From Lasiosphaeris hirsuta (taxonomy: Eukaryota; Ascomycota; Sordariomycetes; Sordariales; Lasiosphaeriaceae), in the NCBI GenBank assembly GCA_030549175.1, contig JAUKUA010000001.1:1178001-1242000 (forward strand): 64,000 nucleotides of DNA, given 5' to 3'. Positions 55,930-64,000 of the stretch are shown in pieces. Made by a program: the position numbers and the translations under genes. The notes under the pieces are model-generated. The model searched no databases. It was not told the origin of the DNA and saw nothing but the letters and a program-made list of their open reading frames with translations. Numbering within the stretch: position 1 is the first letter of the stretch; every line of letters begins with the position of its first letter.

Positions 55930-57927
55930 ATGGAGAAGAAACAGGAGAAGCAAGAAAAACCGGAGGAGGCGGTGCGGCGCCCGCTTTACCTCTACGACCT
56001 CCCAGCCGAGGTTCTCAACTCGCTATCTCTCAAGGCGGACGCGGGGTCGCCTGAGCAGCTGTCTGAGCAGCTGTCGCCAGAAACGACACCTACTCAGTTG
56101 CAAAGCCCAGGCCCCGCCACCCCTGATAGCAGCTTCGTTGGCTCGCAAGCGTGCTCCCTCTGTAGCTTGACGTTTGTTACTGTTCAAGAGCAGCGAGACC
56201 ATCTTAAGACCGATCTCCACCATTACAACCTCAAGCAAAAGCTCAATGACCTCAACCCCGTGACCGAAAGCCAATTCGAGAAGCTTGTTGGAGACTTGGA
56301 TGAAAGTCTCTCGGGGTCTGACACATCCGGTAGCGAAGATGAAGAGGGGGACGGCACTTCGCGCAAGGACACGACCCTTTCTGCCCTGCTGAAAAAGCAG
56401 GCCACTCTGGCCGACAGGCAACGTAATCCCGGCAATGAAGCAGGCGAGAAAAGCTCGAAAAACCCACGGGGGACGGGGAAACCCCCCCTGCTTTGGTTCA
56501 GCTCGCCTACCTTACCGGACAAGACATATTATGGCGTCTACCGGGCGATTTTTACGCCCGAGGAGCTAGCAAGAGAGGATGTTATCGTTGAGGCCATCAA
56601 GCAGAGGCAGCTAGCCCCCATATTGATGCCAAAGCCCCCAAAAGACGTGAGCTCTGTGCCCCCAGCGTATAACGGTCGCCATATTTTTCTTTGCATGATC
56701 GGAGGCGGTCATTTCGCCGCCATGGTCGTCTCCCTCGCTCCCAAACAGAGCAAACACGCCTCAACGGGCCCCATGAACAGGGAAGCCATTGTCCTAGCTC
56801 ACAAAACCTTCCACCGATACACGACCAGGCGGAAGCAAGGTGGTTCGCAGTCTGCCAATGATAACGCGAAGGGAACGGCACATTCTGCCGGCTCTTCCCT
56901 TCGCCGCTACAACGAACAGGCACTCGTCGAAGACGTCCGCGAACTTCTAAGGGACTGGAAAGCTCTCATCGACACGTCTGATCTCCTCTTCATCCGTGCG
57001 ACAGGAACAACAAACAGACGCACTCTGTTTGGCCCCTACGATGGCCAAGTCATGCGCGGAAACGATCCTCGTATGCGAGGTTTCCCGTTCAGCACACGCA
57101 GAGCGACACAAAACGAGCTCATGCGTTCCTTCATCGAACTGACACGACTCAAGGTGAAGGAACTTACTGTCGCCGTACCCCTTCCCATCGCCACAGAAGA
57201 TACCACCACCAAACAAAAAGCTCCCGTGAAACCAGGTGTGCCCAAACTATCGGAGGAGGAAGAGACCGCCCTCCACCACACCACCCAAATTCAAGCCCTC
57301 ATCCGCCGTTCCAAACTACCCGCCCTCCTCGCCTACCTCAAAACCTCGAGTCTAGACCCTAACACCTTCCGTTTCTACCCGTCAGACTCGCAGCAGAACC
57401 ACCACGCACCCACGGCGCTCCACCTCGCCGCAGCCCAGAACTCGGCTCCGCTCGTCGCGGGTCTCCTCGCCCGCGGGGGCGCCGACCCGACGCTTCGCAA
57501 TGACGAAGCCAAGACACCGTTCGAGATTGCCGGTGACCGTGCTACGCGTGACGCCTTTCGGGTGGCACGCGCCGAGCTAGGCGAAGCGGCGTGGGACTGG
57601 GAGGAGGCGGCGGTACCGCCCGCGCTGAAGCGCGAGGAGGCGGAGAAGCGGGCAGAGCGGGAGAGGAAGGAGAAGGAGAAAGAGGAGAAGGAGAGGTGGA
57701 GAGTAGAAGAGGAGAAGCTGAAGAGGGAAGGGCCGAAGGTGAAGACGAGCACAGCGAGGGCGGGGGCTGCGGGTGGGATCTTGGGGGGTGGCGTGCCGAG
57801 GTCGGCGCAGGAAAAGAGAGAAGAGGAGGCCAGAGGCTTGACGCCTGAGCAGAGGATGCGGTTGGATCGAGAGCGGAGGGCAAGGGCGGCGGAGGAGAGG
57901 ATGCGGAAGTTACAGGGGGGTGGATAA
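55930..57927 (+). CDS. VMS1: Vms1/ANKZF1 peptidyl-tRNA hydrolase of ribosome quality control
   Basis: Single exon, 665 residues from MEKKQEKQEK. A C2H2 finger lies at Cys75, Cys78, His91 and His97 (ACSLCSLTFVTVQEQRDHLK). The VLRF1 domain follows: RHIFLCMIGGGHFAAMVVSL, KTFHRYTTRRKQGGSQSAND, in which the Gln of Gly-Gly-Ser-Gln matches the catalytic Gln of yeast Vms1, then LLFIRATGTTNRRTLFG. Ankyrin repeats (TALHLAAAQNSAPLVAGLLA) and a charged coiled coil (REEAEKRAERERKEKEKEEK) come next. The final VCP-interacting segment is EEEARGLTPEQRMRLDRERR. The protein releases stalled nascent chains from 60S-peptidyl-tRNA at ribosomes and mitochondria and binds Cdc48. All domains are intact and in the normal order. 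Confidence 0.95.
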   Translation: MEKKQEKQEKPEEAVRRPLYLYDLPAEVLNSLSLKADAGSPEQLSEQLSPETTPTQLQSPGPATPDSSFVGSQACSLCSLTFVTVQEQRDHLKTDLHHYNLKQKLNDLNPVTESQFEKLVGDLDESLSGSDTSGSEDEEGDGTSRKDTTLSALLKKQATLADRQRNPGNEAGEKSSKNPRGTGKPPLLWFSSPTLPDKTYYGVYRAIFTPEELAREDVIVEAIKQRQLAPILMPKPPKDVSSVPPAYNGRHIFLCMIGGGHFAAMVVSLAPKQSKHASTGPMNREAIVLAHKTFHRYTTRRKQGGSQSANDNAKGTAHSAGSSLRRYNEQALVEDVRELLRDWKALIDTSDLLFIRATGTTNRRTLFGPYDGQVMRGNDPRMRGFPFSTRRATQNELMRSFIELTRLKVKELTVAVPLPIATEDTTTKQKAPVKPGVPKLSEEEETALHHTTQIQALIRRSKLPALLAYLKTSSLDPNTFRFYPSDSQQNHHAPTALHLAAAQNSAPLVAGLLARGGADPTLRNDEAKTPFEIAGDRATRDAFRVARAELGEAAWDWEEAAVPPALKREEAEKRAERERKEKEKEEKERWRVEEEKLKREGPKVKTSTARAGAAGGILGGGVPRSAQEKREEEARGLTPEQRMRLDRERRARAAEERMRKLQGGG

Positions 57928-58203
57928 GAGAGAAAACCGGTAGTGTGGTGTTTGGTGTAGAAGCACTTATAGAGATGCCGGACGAATCGACGAATGTTGT
58001 TTAGGTTGACATGAACTTGACAACAAGGGAATAGAATGGTACTCCCAGAACGTGGCTTTGGGCAGAGAACCAGCTTACTGACCGATGGTATTGCAAGCCG
58101 CCTGGCTAAGCGCCGTGGGAAGCAACCGAATCTGGCTCAACCATCAGACACCATTACTACCCCTGAGTAATGTCCAAATGTGCATTGTATGTTGATTCGA
58201 CCT

Positions 58204-59861
58204 CTACCTGCTACTGCCTCCCAAAACCTCCATCACAGCGCCGGCAGCAGCAAGTAGCCGTGCATCGTCCCAGTATTGCCCGATCAACTGCAGCCCAGCC
58301 GTGTTCGCCACGTCTTTATGACCGCCCTCGGCAGCAACTCGCACTGGGATACTCACAGCCGGTAGTCCAGCGAGGCTCGCTGGCACAGTAAACACATCAT
58401 TCACATATGCATTTACAGGGCTCTGCCCCTCCGCCCCGACGACGTCCTCCAGCTTAGGCGCGAGGGTCGGCGCCGTGGGACACAGCAGGAAGTCGACACC
58501 GACTGGCCCGAGCTTGTTCTCCATCAGGATATCCTCGGACAGGTCACTGAGGTCGAACGGCTCAGGCTCGCCCTGCAGGGGGTTGGCAAGCGCAAAGGCG
58601 CGGTCGAAGTCGCGCCGGACGAGGCGCCGGATCTTTTGCGCTTTGATAAAATAGTTGTCCATGGCTTCGGAGCTGAGCGTGTATGCGCCAAGGAGGATGC
58701 GGCGCTGGACTTCGCTGCCAAAGCTGCGGCCACGACTGGCGGCGTAGAGTACGCCGCCGTCGGCTGCGTCGCTCGATCCCGCGTCGGTGTCACTGGCCCG
58801 CGAGCCGTAACGGACGCCGTCGTACTTGGCCAGGTTAGAGGAGGCCTCGGCAGGGGCGATGATGTAGTACGCGGAGAGGGCGTGGCGGGTCGTAGGCAGA
58901 GAAACAGGAACGATTCGGGCCCCGAGCTTCTGGAGGGCTGCTGCCGCGGCGGCCCATGCATCGCGGATCCGGGGATCGAGTTCCTCGACGTTATACTCCA
59001 ACGGAATGCCGAACTTCAGCCCCCTTAGCACCTCCTCCGGCTTTCCCCCGTCCACCCCGGCATACCCCTTCCTTACACTCGCACACCTCGCCCTCGCCGC
59101 CTCCGACAAGCTCGTCGGATCCCTCGGGTCATGCTCCAACCACAACCCGCCGCCCACAACCAGCTCCCGAATCTCCTTGACCCCCCGCGCCAACAACCCC
59201 ACCGTATCTAGCGAGTTCGCATACGGCACCACGCCGTGCCGCGACAGCATCCCATACGACGGCTTGAACCCCACGACCCCGGTATACGCCGCGGGCAGGC
59301 GCACCGATCCACCGGTATCAGTGCCCAGCGCGACATCGGCCTCGCCGGCAGCGACGGCGACCGCACTGCCGCCCGAGCTCCCGCCGGCCGAGTACTCCTC
59401 ACCCCCCTCGTTGGGGAGGGTCTGCGACACGGCGCCGAAGGCCGAGTGCGTCGAGTGGCTGCCCATGCCGAACTCGTCCAGGTTGGTCTTGCCGACGAGG
59501 CAGGCGCCCCGCGAGCGCAGCTGGGTGACGATGGTCGCCTCGAAGGGGCTGTGGTAGGCGTTGAGGAAGGAGGAGGCGCATGTCGTGGGGAGGGACTGCG
59601 TGGCGATGTTGTCCTTGACGGCGAGGGTGAAGGGGGGGAACGGGGGTTGTGTATCTGGCGTGTCGTCTTGGAGCGGAGCTGGGAAAAGAAAAGTTAGCAA
59701 AGGGAGGATTGGTGATGGGGGCAGTGGGGGGGTCAAGATGTCGTGCCTTTGGAGATGAACTGGTTCAGCAGCCGGCGCTGCTGGTGCGAGGTCGCAGCAT
59801 GGCGTCTCTTGGAGCTCACATGGCGCAGACACAGGCCTTGAAGCCTGGACCTGGTTGACAT
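58204..59861 (-). CDS. Glutamyl-tRNA(Gln) amidotransferase subunit A, mitochondrial
   Basis: Two exons, 59861-59747 and 59678-58204, give 529 residues. Exon 1 encodes a basic N-terminus (MSTRSRLQGLCLRHVSSKRR) fit for mitochondrial import and ends ...LLNQFISK. The 68-nt intron has a GC donor (AAAG/GCACGA), a TTGCTAAC branch site and TTTTCCCAG acceptor; the joined frame is exact. Amidase-signature residues are all present: Lys60 in AVKDNIAT, cis-Ser139 in GGSSGGSAVAVAAG and the nucleophile Ser163 in DTGGSVRLPAAY, with the 24-residue spacing between the two serines that is normal for GatA. The enzyme supplies ammonia to convert Glu-tRNA(Gln) to Gln-tRNA(Gln) in mitochondria, as yeast Her2. Without the intron the frame would start at a second ATG and lose the presequence. 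Convergent with VMS1. Confidence 0.93.
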
Positions 59862-60294
59862 GTAGTCTTACTGCCTGTAGGCTCCTCTAGGCACTCAATT
59901 AGGTCGGTGTCGGTTACGGATCACCATAGTTTGGAGATTGTTGCTAAAGGGTGCTTTATGTTCAATCGCGACAAGAAATCGAGGTCATCATTGAAGGGTC
60001 AAGCCGCAACAAGTTCCCGGCCGGCAGCGGCGTTCCTTAGGGTCAGGGTTATGTATGGCCAACAGGCACCAGGTGCTCGCCGCGATCAGCCCCAGCACAA
60101 ATCCATCTGACAATCTCAATTCATGCTCAGTGGGCTTTCGGATTATATCGTCGTATCAGCATTCAATTGACTATTATGTGGGAAAATTAACAACCCAAAC
60201 TCCCGTCTATAGGTGGTATCAAACTCATCAAAATCTAAAGCCCATTATCATACACGTCTCAACTCATTAGATAATGCATCCACAATTGCTTCCC
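59862..60294. other. Spacer between GatA promoter and DUF4336 gene end
   Basis: About 430 bp with the GatA promoter on the left and the 3' flank of the DUF4336 gene on the right. Nothing else is recognised. Confidence 0.4.
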
Positions 60295-61181
60295 TCACTT
60301 GCGACCCAGCAAGTGCCACTCAAACACCTTTTGGAAGACGGCCTTGGCACCGCCCTCAATGACCTCGCCGTGACAGGGGATGATGGTGTCAAAGTCCCAG
60401 CTGTCAATCCTCTTGATGCTCTCGTTGAATCCCTCACGGTTACCCCTGCTGATGGCGTGCCAGATGAAGCGCTTCATGCCCTTGGCCTCGCCCTCGGTCG
60501 TCTGGAAGCTGACAAAGAAGCGCGCGAGCAGGCCCAGCTTGGGCTTGTCGGCCTCGGGGACGCGCGAGTACTGCTCGATGGCGGGCAGGTTGAACATGAG
60601 GTCGGCCTGGATTAGGACGCGGTCGGGCTTGTACAGGAACACCAGCTCGCGATTGGCGTGAGCATCAACGTACTCAAATTCAAAGTCGGCGTCGAAGTCA
60701 GCACCGATCGAGACCTCGCGCTTGTTGGCGGGTGTAAAGACGACGGCGAAGGGCTCCTTGCCGATCTTCTCGTCGGTGTCAGCCAGCCGCTTCTCAGGAA
60801 GTCCCTCGGGGCCGATAAGCTTGGCGGATGGGTAGGCCGTGGCCCAGTCTGAGATGAAGATGTGGTGCTCGATATCGGGCGCAATGAGGTACTGCACATT
60901 GCCACCGAGCTCTTGAACCTTGGCCTTGACCTCAGGGGTAAGTGCCACTGGGGAGAAGACGGCAAGCGCGCCAGATGTCAAGCGGACTAGGGGCAATTGT
61001 TAGTCTGGGGTTGATTTAAGCATGTGGCAAGGTGAAGTGAGTGCTTACCGATGGTGCCCCTGCCGCCAATCGGGATCTTGCCGAAGCGCAAAAAAGGTAC
61101 GGAGAGTGCGACAACATTTGGAGTGATGTTGCGAATCACCATCACATCAGAAGGGTTGGTGGGGACAAGCTTGGACGACAT
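60295..61181 (-). CDS. DUF4336 family protein
   Basis: Exons 61181-61049 and 60986-60295 give 274 residues; the 62-nt intron starts GTAAGC and ends CTAG. Conserved blocks are NITPNVVALSVPFLRFGKIP, GGRGTIVRLTSGALAVFSPV, LIAPDIEHHIFISDWATAYP (with a His-His pair), GPEGLPEKR, and near the end FDTIIPCHGEVIEGG. Histidines at comparable positions bind metal in the metallo-beta-lactamase fold that this family resembles, so a hydrolase-like fold is likely, but no reaction is known. The frame continues 81 codons upstream of the chosen ATG without a stop and without any ATG, and that part contains a hydrophobic helix (SLVAGALILGTSVALFSN); it may be leader or a non-AUG isoform. Confidence 0.85.
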
Positions 61182-61483
61182 ATTGTCTTTTTGGTTGTTG
61201 GTGCTGCTGTTGCTGAAGAGTGCGACTGAGGTGCCTAGGATGAGTGCTCCTGCGACTAGGCTCTTCTTTGAGATGAAGGGTGTTGGACTGTGTGGGCTGA
61301 ATGAAGCTTGGAGAGCTGTAGCTGTGGAAGTGCAGGTGGCCGGCTTCTTATGTTGTGGTGGCGAAAGATGGGGTGCTTGGGTTATGAGTAAGCGGTGCTG
61401 GATGTTTAGGACGGATGGCTTCAAGTTCTGGTCTGGGTGTTAATACTGGTGTTTGAGGTTGTTTGATGGCTGAGTGTGCTGTG

Positions 61484-61485
<2 letters not shown>

Positions 61486-61555
<70 letters not shown>
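61486..61555. repeat. (TG)35 microsatellite
   Basis: Seventy bases of uninterrupted TG dinucleotide, about 305 bp upstream of the DUF4336 start codon (CA on that gene's strand). Confidence 0.97.
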
Positions 61556-61558
<3 letters not shown>

Positions 61559-62048
61559 AGAGGAATTCAACTTCAATCGGAAGGCCGGTGAAGCTGCTCA
61601 TCTATATAGCAGAACTGACTCGGGCGCAGACAACTCACGTTGTTCGCGATTTGGACTTACAAATTGTCGGCGCAGCATCGTAGGCGCGCGGAGGAGCTGC
61701 ATGTCTCCTCCCCTGAGTCTCCTCGGCGTCGCGATACAAACTGGGAAGATGGGTAATCGAAAAAGCCTCGGCAGGTGCTTTTCCACAAAGAGCTCTTTGT
61801 CAGGTTTGGGCGTATGCGGTTTTACGGGGATCTCGAAAGCTCCGACACGCACTGAAATGCCAATAAAATGCTGTGAATGGCTGCCGCTGGGTGTCATTCG
61901 TCCTTTCGCGGCGCTGGAATTTGGAATAAAGTGCCCAGGACCCCCAGGCTGAGGAACCCCTGGTCCTGCCGGAAATCAATAGCTCCCTGGGGTAGCTTCG
62001 CAAGCTTCGTCGCTTGTTCCATTGCTGACTGGACATGTGCATGACATC

Positions 62049-62256
62049 ATGTCGAAGGAGCCAGTCCCCAAGCGGCTTGGCATCGTCGGCTCAGCACCTC
62101 GGAGAAGTCATCTCTGGCCAAACAACCGATTACTCATCGGTCTCTCGACTGGCAGACCGCTGCCGGGACGTGACGGTTTTGATCGCCGAGCGTTTTCTTC
62201 TGACTCGTCGATGGGCTGCACATGGCGCAAAGACATGCCTGCCGCCAAGGCAGGTG
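62049..62256 (+). pseudogene. Decayed N-terminal fragment of an FAD-dependent oxidoreductase (D-amino-acid-oxidase-like)
   Basis: From the ATG at 62049 one frame reads KEPVPKRLGIVGS, the beginning of a Rossmann FAD-binding strand. The next frame then carries SSAQHLGEVISGQ ... VSRLADRCRDVTVLIAERF, which looks like helix 1 and strand 2 of the same fold, and the first frame resumes with SSDSSMG. D-amino-acid oxidases have a similar order (glycine loop, then VTVIAERF-like strand, then a Ser/Asp-rich loop). The glycine loop itself is missing and the frame changes at least twice. Nothing downstream continues the protein. I read it as a short relic; a spliced functional gene is not excluded but I cannot build one. 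Confidence 0.35.
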
Positions 62257-62567
62257 ATTTGAGTTTATTCGCACGCGATTCCACCTACCTTATCAACTTA
62301 TCCAACACAATTTCGTACTCGGCTCATTCTGCGGTATGCTGTACGCTGTACGCTATGCGCTGTCCGCTGAAGGATTAATCGATTATCCGTGCCTTAGACA
62401 TCATCATTACATCCCTCTCCAGAACATGCTGCAGACATCCTGACCTGTTTGCGCAGCCTGATTACAAACTCTAAACGCAGAGGAACCCAGATGCAAATGC
62501 AGTTCTAGGCGCCAATTTCCCCAAGGGTATGCATCGAGATAGCCTCCAATGTTCTAATACTAGGTAC

Positions 62568-64000
62568 CTATTCACACTCGGCAGCCCAGACGCACCTAAA
62601 TATTGACTGCAGCCAAAACAAGCCCCTATCTGCGAACACCTCCCCAGCCCTCCCCAGCACCTCCCTTCTCTCCCGCAACATCTCCCTGCCCTTCTCCCCA
62701 GCTCTACTCTCCGGGAACACAATGCCATGCCACACCTGCTGGGCCCACAACACCATGGGATCCACCGCCAGTCGATAGTCTACCTCGCCGAGGGGTGACC
62801 ACCCGGGATACGGCGCCTTGTCGTAGATGTCGCGCAGGTACGCATGACGCCAGTCGTTGGCGTGCACCCATATCCCACGCTCGAACCGCACCGCCGTGGC
62901 CGCCAGCCACGTCAGCAGCACAAAGGCCAGCAGGAAGATGTCCACGAGCGTGCGCGCCGAGGGCGCCCTGCGCAGCCAGGCTGGTTTGGAGAGCGGGGGG
63001 AGGAGCGAGAGCAAGGGGAGCGATTCCGGCGTGCGGACTTGGATGGAGAACGGGAGGTGGAAGCGGAAGCGGCCGTACCCCTCGACGAGGGCAAGGCCGG
63101 TGAGGTGTAGGATGTAAAGAGGCAGGCCGGTGGTGAGGGAGATGCAGAAGTAGAAGAGGTTTTGGAGGTTGTAGAGTCGGATGAGGAGGACGAAGATGAT
63201 CCAGGTGGCGGCGGTGAGGAGTTGGCAGATATAAGTCCAGGTTAGGCTGTTGGCCGGGAGGTGACCGTGGCCGTGGTGGCTCACGCAGCCGGGCTGATAG
63301 ACAAAGGTAGAAGGTGGCTGAGAACGCATGGTGCGAGGTGTCGGGGTGGCTTGCCCGTCTCCGTATTCTGCGGCGGTGCCGATTGTACCGTCTTGGGTGT
63401 CCCCGACATGGGCGTCCTCGGTCTGGATGTCCAAGCCCTGGCCAACTGGAGGCACCGGAACCTCCTCGTCGAGCTGCTGTGGCACGGTTCCGGCACAGCA
63501 GCCCCCGTGGACCATGTTGTAGTAAACCGCCGGCAAAAAAAACTGCAGCAACGAACAGAAGCAAGCTTTAGTGCCGCGATTCTCCGCTCTGTGTTGCTCC
63601 TGGAGCGCAAGCAACGCTTCTACAGTGCCCCTTTCTGCCAAGTGCTGGCTCCGAGCGACCTCTTCCTCTATCAGCAACTTCATCCTCGCAATCTTGGCCC
63701 TAGCTTGCTCGAGCATGAGCTCCTTCCTGCCCCGTGATATATATAGAGCGTGTTCCTGGTTCTTGGATCTGGCGAGCCTCTGCTTGGTCTCCTCCACTTC
63801 GTCTTCCAGCTGCCTCATTTTCTCCCGTATCGCCGCCTCATTCTTGGCTGTACGGCGCCTGTTTTCTTCCACTTGTTCGTCGAGCTCCCGCATCCTCTCG
63901 AGCCTGGCCGCATCCTCTTCAGCCGCACGCCGCTCGTGCTCCTTCAGCTGATGTGCCCTCTCCTTGACTTCTAGCTTGGCCTCCCTAAGCAGCCGTTGTT
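62568..64000 (-). CDS. Coiled-coil membrane protein, 5' end beyond the window
   Basis: The frame is open from 62568 to the right edge. The visible N-terminal part is a long charged coiled coil (KEHERRAAEEDAARLERMRE, then RKELMLEQARAKIARMKLLI and on). A Cys-containing loop with a polar linker follows (DEEVPVPPVGQGLDIQTEDA), and then about four hydrophobic segments: TWTYICQLLTAATWIIFVLL, FYFCISLTTGLPLYILHLTG, LSLLPPLSKPAW region, and VDIFLLAFVLLTWLAATAV. The last ~100 residues (GEVDYRLAVDPMVLWAQQVW) are soluble. I do not recognise the family. The domain order suggests a membrane-anchored coiled-coil protein, perhaps at an organelle or nuclear membrane, but that is inference. A His-rich piece (SHHGHGHLP) precedes the first helix. 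The start codon lies outside the window. Confidence 0.7.
   Translation of the reverse strand, partial: QRLLREAKLEVKERAHQLKEHERRAAEEDAARLERMRELDEQVEENRRRTAKNEAAIREKMRQLEDEVEETKQRLARSKNQEHALYISRGRKELMLEQARAKIARMKLLIEEEVARSQHLAERGTVEALLALQEQHRAENRGTKACFCSLLQFFLPAVYYNMVHGGCCAGTVPQQLDEEVPVPPVGQGLDIQTEDAHVGDTQDGTIGTAAEYGDGQATPTPRTMRSQPPSTFVYQPGCVSHHGHGHLPANSLTWTYICQLLTAATWIIFVLLIRLYNLQNLFYFCISLTTGLPLYILHLTGLALVEGYGRFRFHLPFSIQVRTPESLPLLSLLPPLSKPAWLRRAPSARTLVDIFLLAFVLLTWLAATAVRFERGIWVHANDWRHAYLRDIYDKAPYPGWSPLGEVDYRLAVDPMVLWAQQVWHGIVFPESRAGEKGREMLRERREVLGRAGEVFADRGLFWLQSIFRCVWAAECE

Larger units (their letters stand above)
61182..62567. other. Intergenic region with dinucleotide repeat and gene fragment
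   Basis: This contains the DUF4336 leader and promoter, a long TG repeat and a decayed oxidoreductase-like fragment, both listed separately. No intact gene is seen. Confidence 0.5.

Noticed and set aside
57591..57883. Open frames on both strands over the VMS1 coiled coil.
   Set aside because: They are low-complexity shadows of the Lys/Glu/Arg-rich coding sequence.
59684..59832. Alternative unspliced N-terminus of GatA from the second ATG (MSAPCELQETPCCDL).
   Set aside because: It reads through a perfect branch site and acceptor and produces a Pro-rich stretch unlike GatA, while the spliced version gives a presequence and the conserved LLNQFISK.

Overview
This window is nuclear DNA from a filamentous ascomycete, most likely a sordariomycete (Sordariales is my best guess from gene content and codon use). 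The evidence is many short introns (about 52-75 nt) with GTAAGT-like donors, CTAAC-like branch sites and YAG acceptors, C-ending codon preference, and orthologues typical of this group. I see no bacterial operons, CRISPR arrays, rRNA or intact transposons.

Layout. At the left edge is the start of SUB2 (minus), divergent from RPR2 (plus), followed by a three-exon HSK3 (minus) that only appears once the introns are joined. At 4.9-7.5 kb is a ketopantoate-reductase-like (Mug72 type) protein with a long disordered tail. From 7.8 to 18.2 kb there is about 10 kb with no supportable gene. Then come an MCT-like MFS transporter (18.2-19.7), a WBP11-domain splicing protein (20.9-21.8) divergent from a DBF2/SID2 NDR kinase (22.6-24.7), a CFEM-like GPI protein (27.9-28.8), an intron-containing tRNA-His (29.3), a secreted CREG/PNPOx-like protein (30.3-31.1), a candidate small membrane-protein gene or relic (31.4-31.8), a 1,046-residue fungal protein of unknown function (32.2-36.0), a roadblock/LC7 dynein light chain (37.6-38.2) divergent from IPI1 (38.6-39.7), a Ded1/vasa-type DEAD-box helicase with a TATA box and a 500-nt 5'UTR intron (40.5-43.3), an acetyl-CoA transporter (44.0-45.8), a CENP-O/Mcm21 kinetochore protein (47.2-48.1), a frameshifted GPI cell-wall protein (49.8-50.4), an MFSD10-like transporter (52.7-54.2), an unusual tRNA-Arg (54.6-54.75), VMS1 (55.9-57.9), mitochondrial GatA (58.2-59.9), a DUF4336 protein (60.3-61.2), a decayed FAD-oxidoreductase fragment (62.0-62.3) and the 3' part of a coiled-coil membrane protein (62.6-right edge).

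How the genes relate. There are no metabolic clusters. The set is mostly housekeeping: RNA export, processing and helicases (SUB2, RPR2, WBP11, IPI1, helicase), chromosome segregation (HSK3, CENP-O, DBF2), protein quality control and organelle translation (VMS1, GatA), and transporters. Several neighbours are divergent and may share promoters.

The most striking item is tRNA-Arg(CCU) at 54615-54751. Besides a normal 12-nt anticodon-loop intron, its T-arm is interrupted by a 53-nt insert that starts GTAAGT, has a CTAAT branch-like site and ends AAG. Removing it restores a normal 72-nt cloverleaf. The B box is intact and a T8 terminator follows, so it looks like a working Pol III gene carrying a spliceosomal-looking intron.
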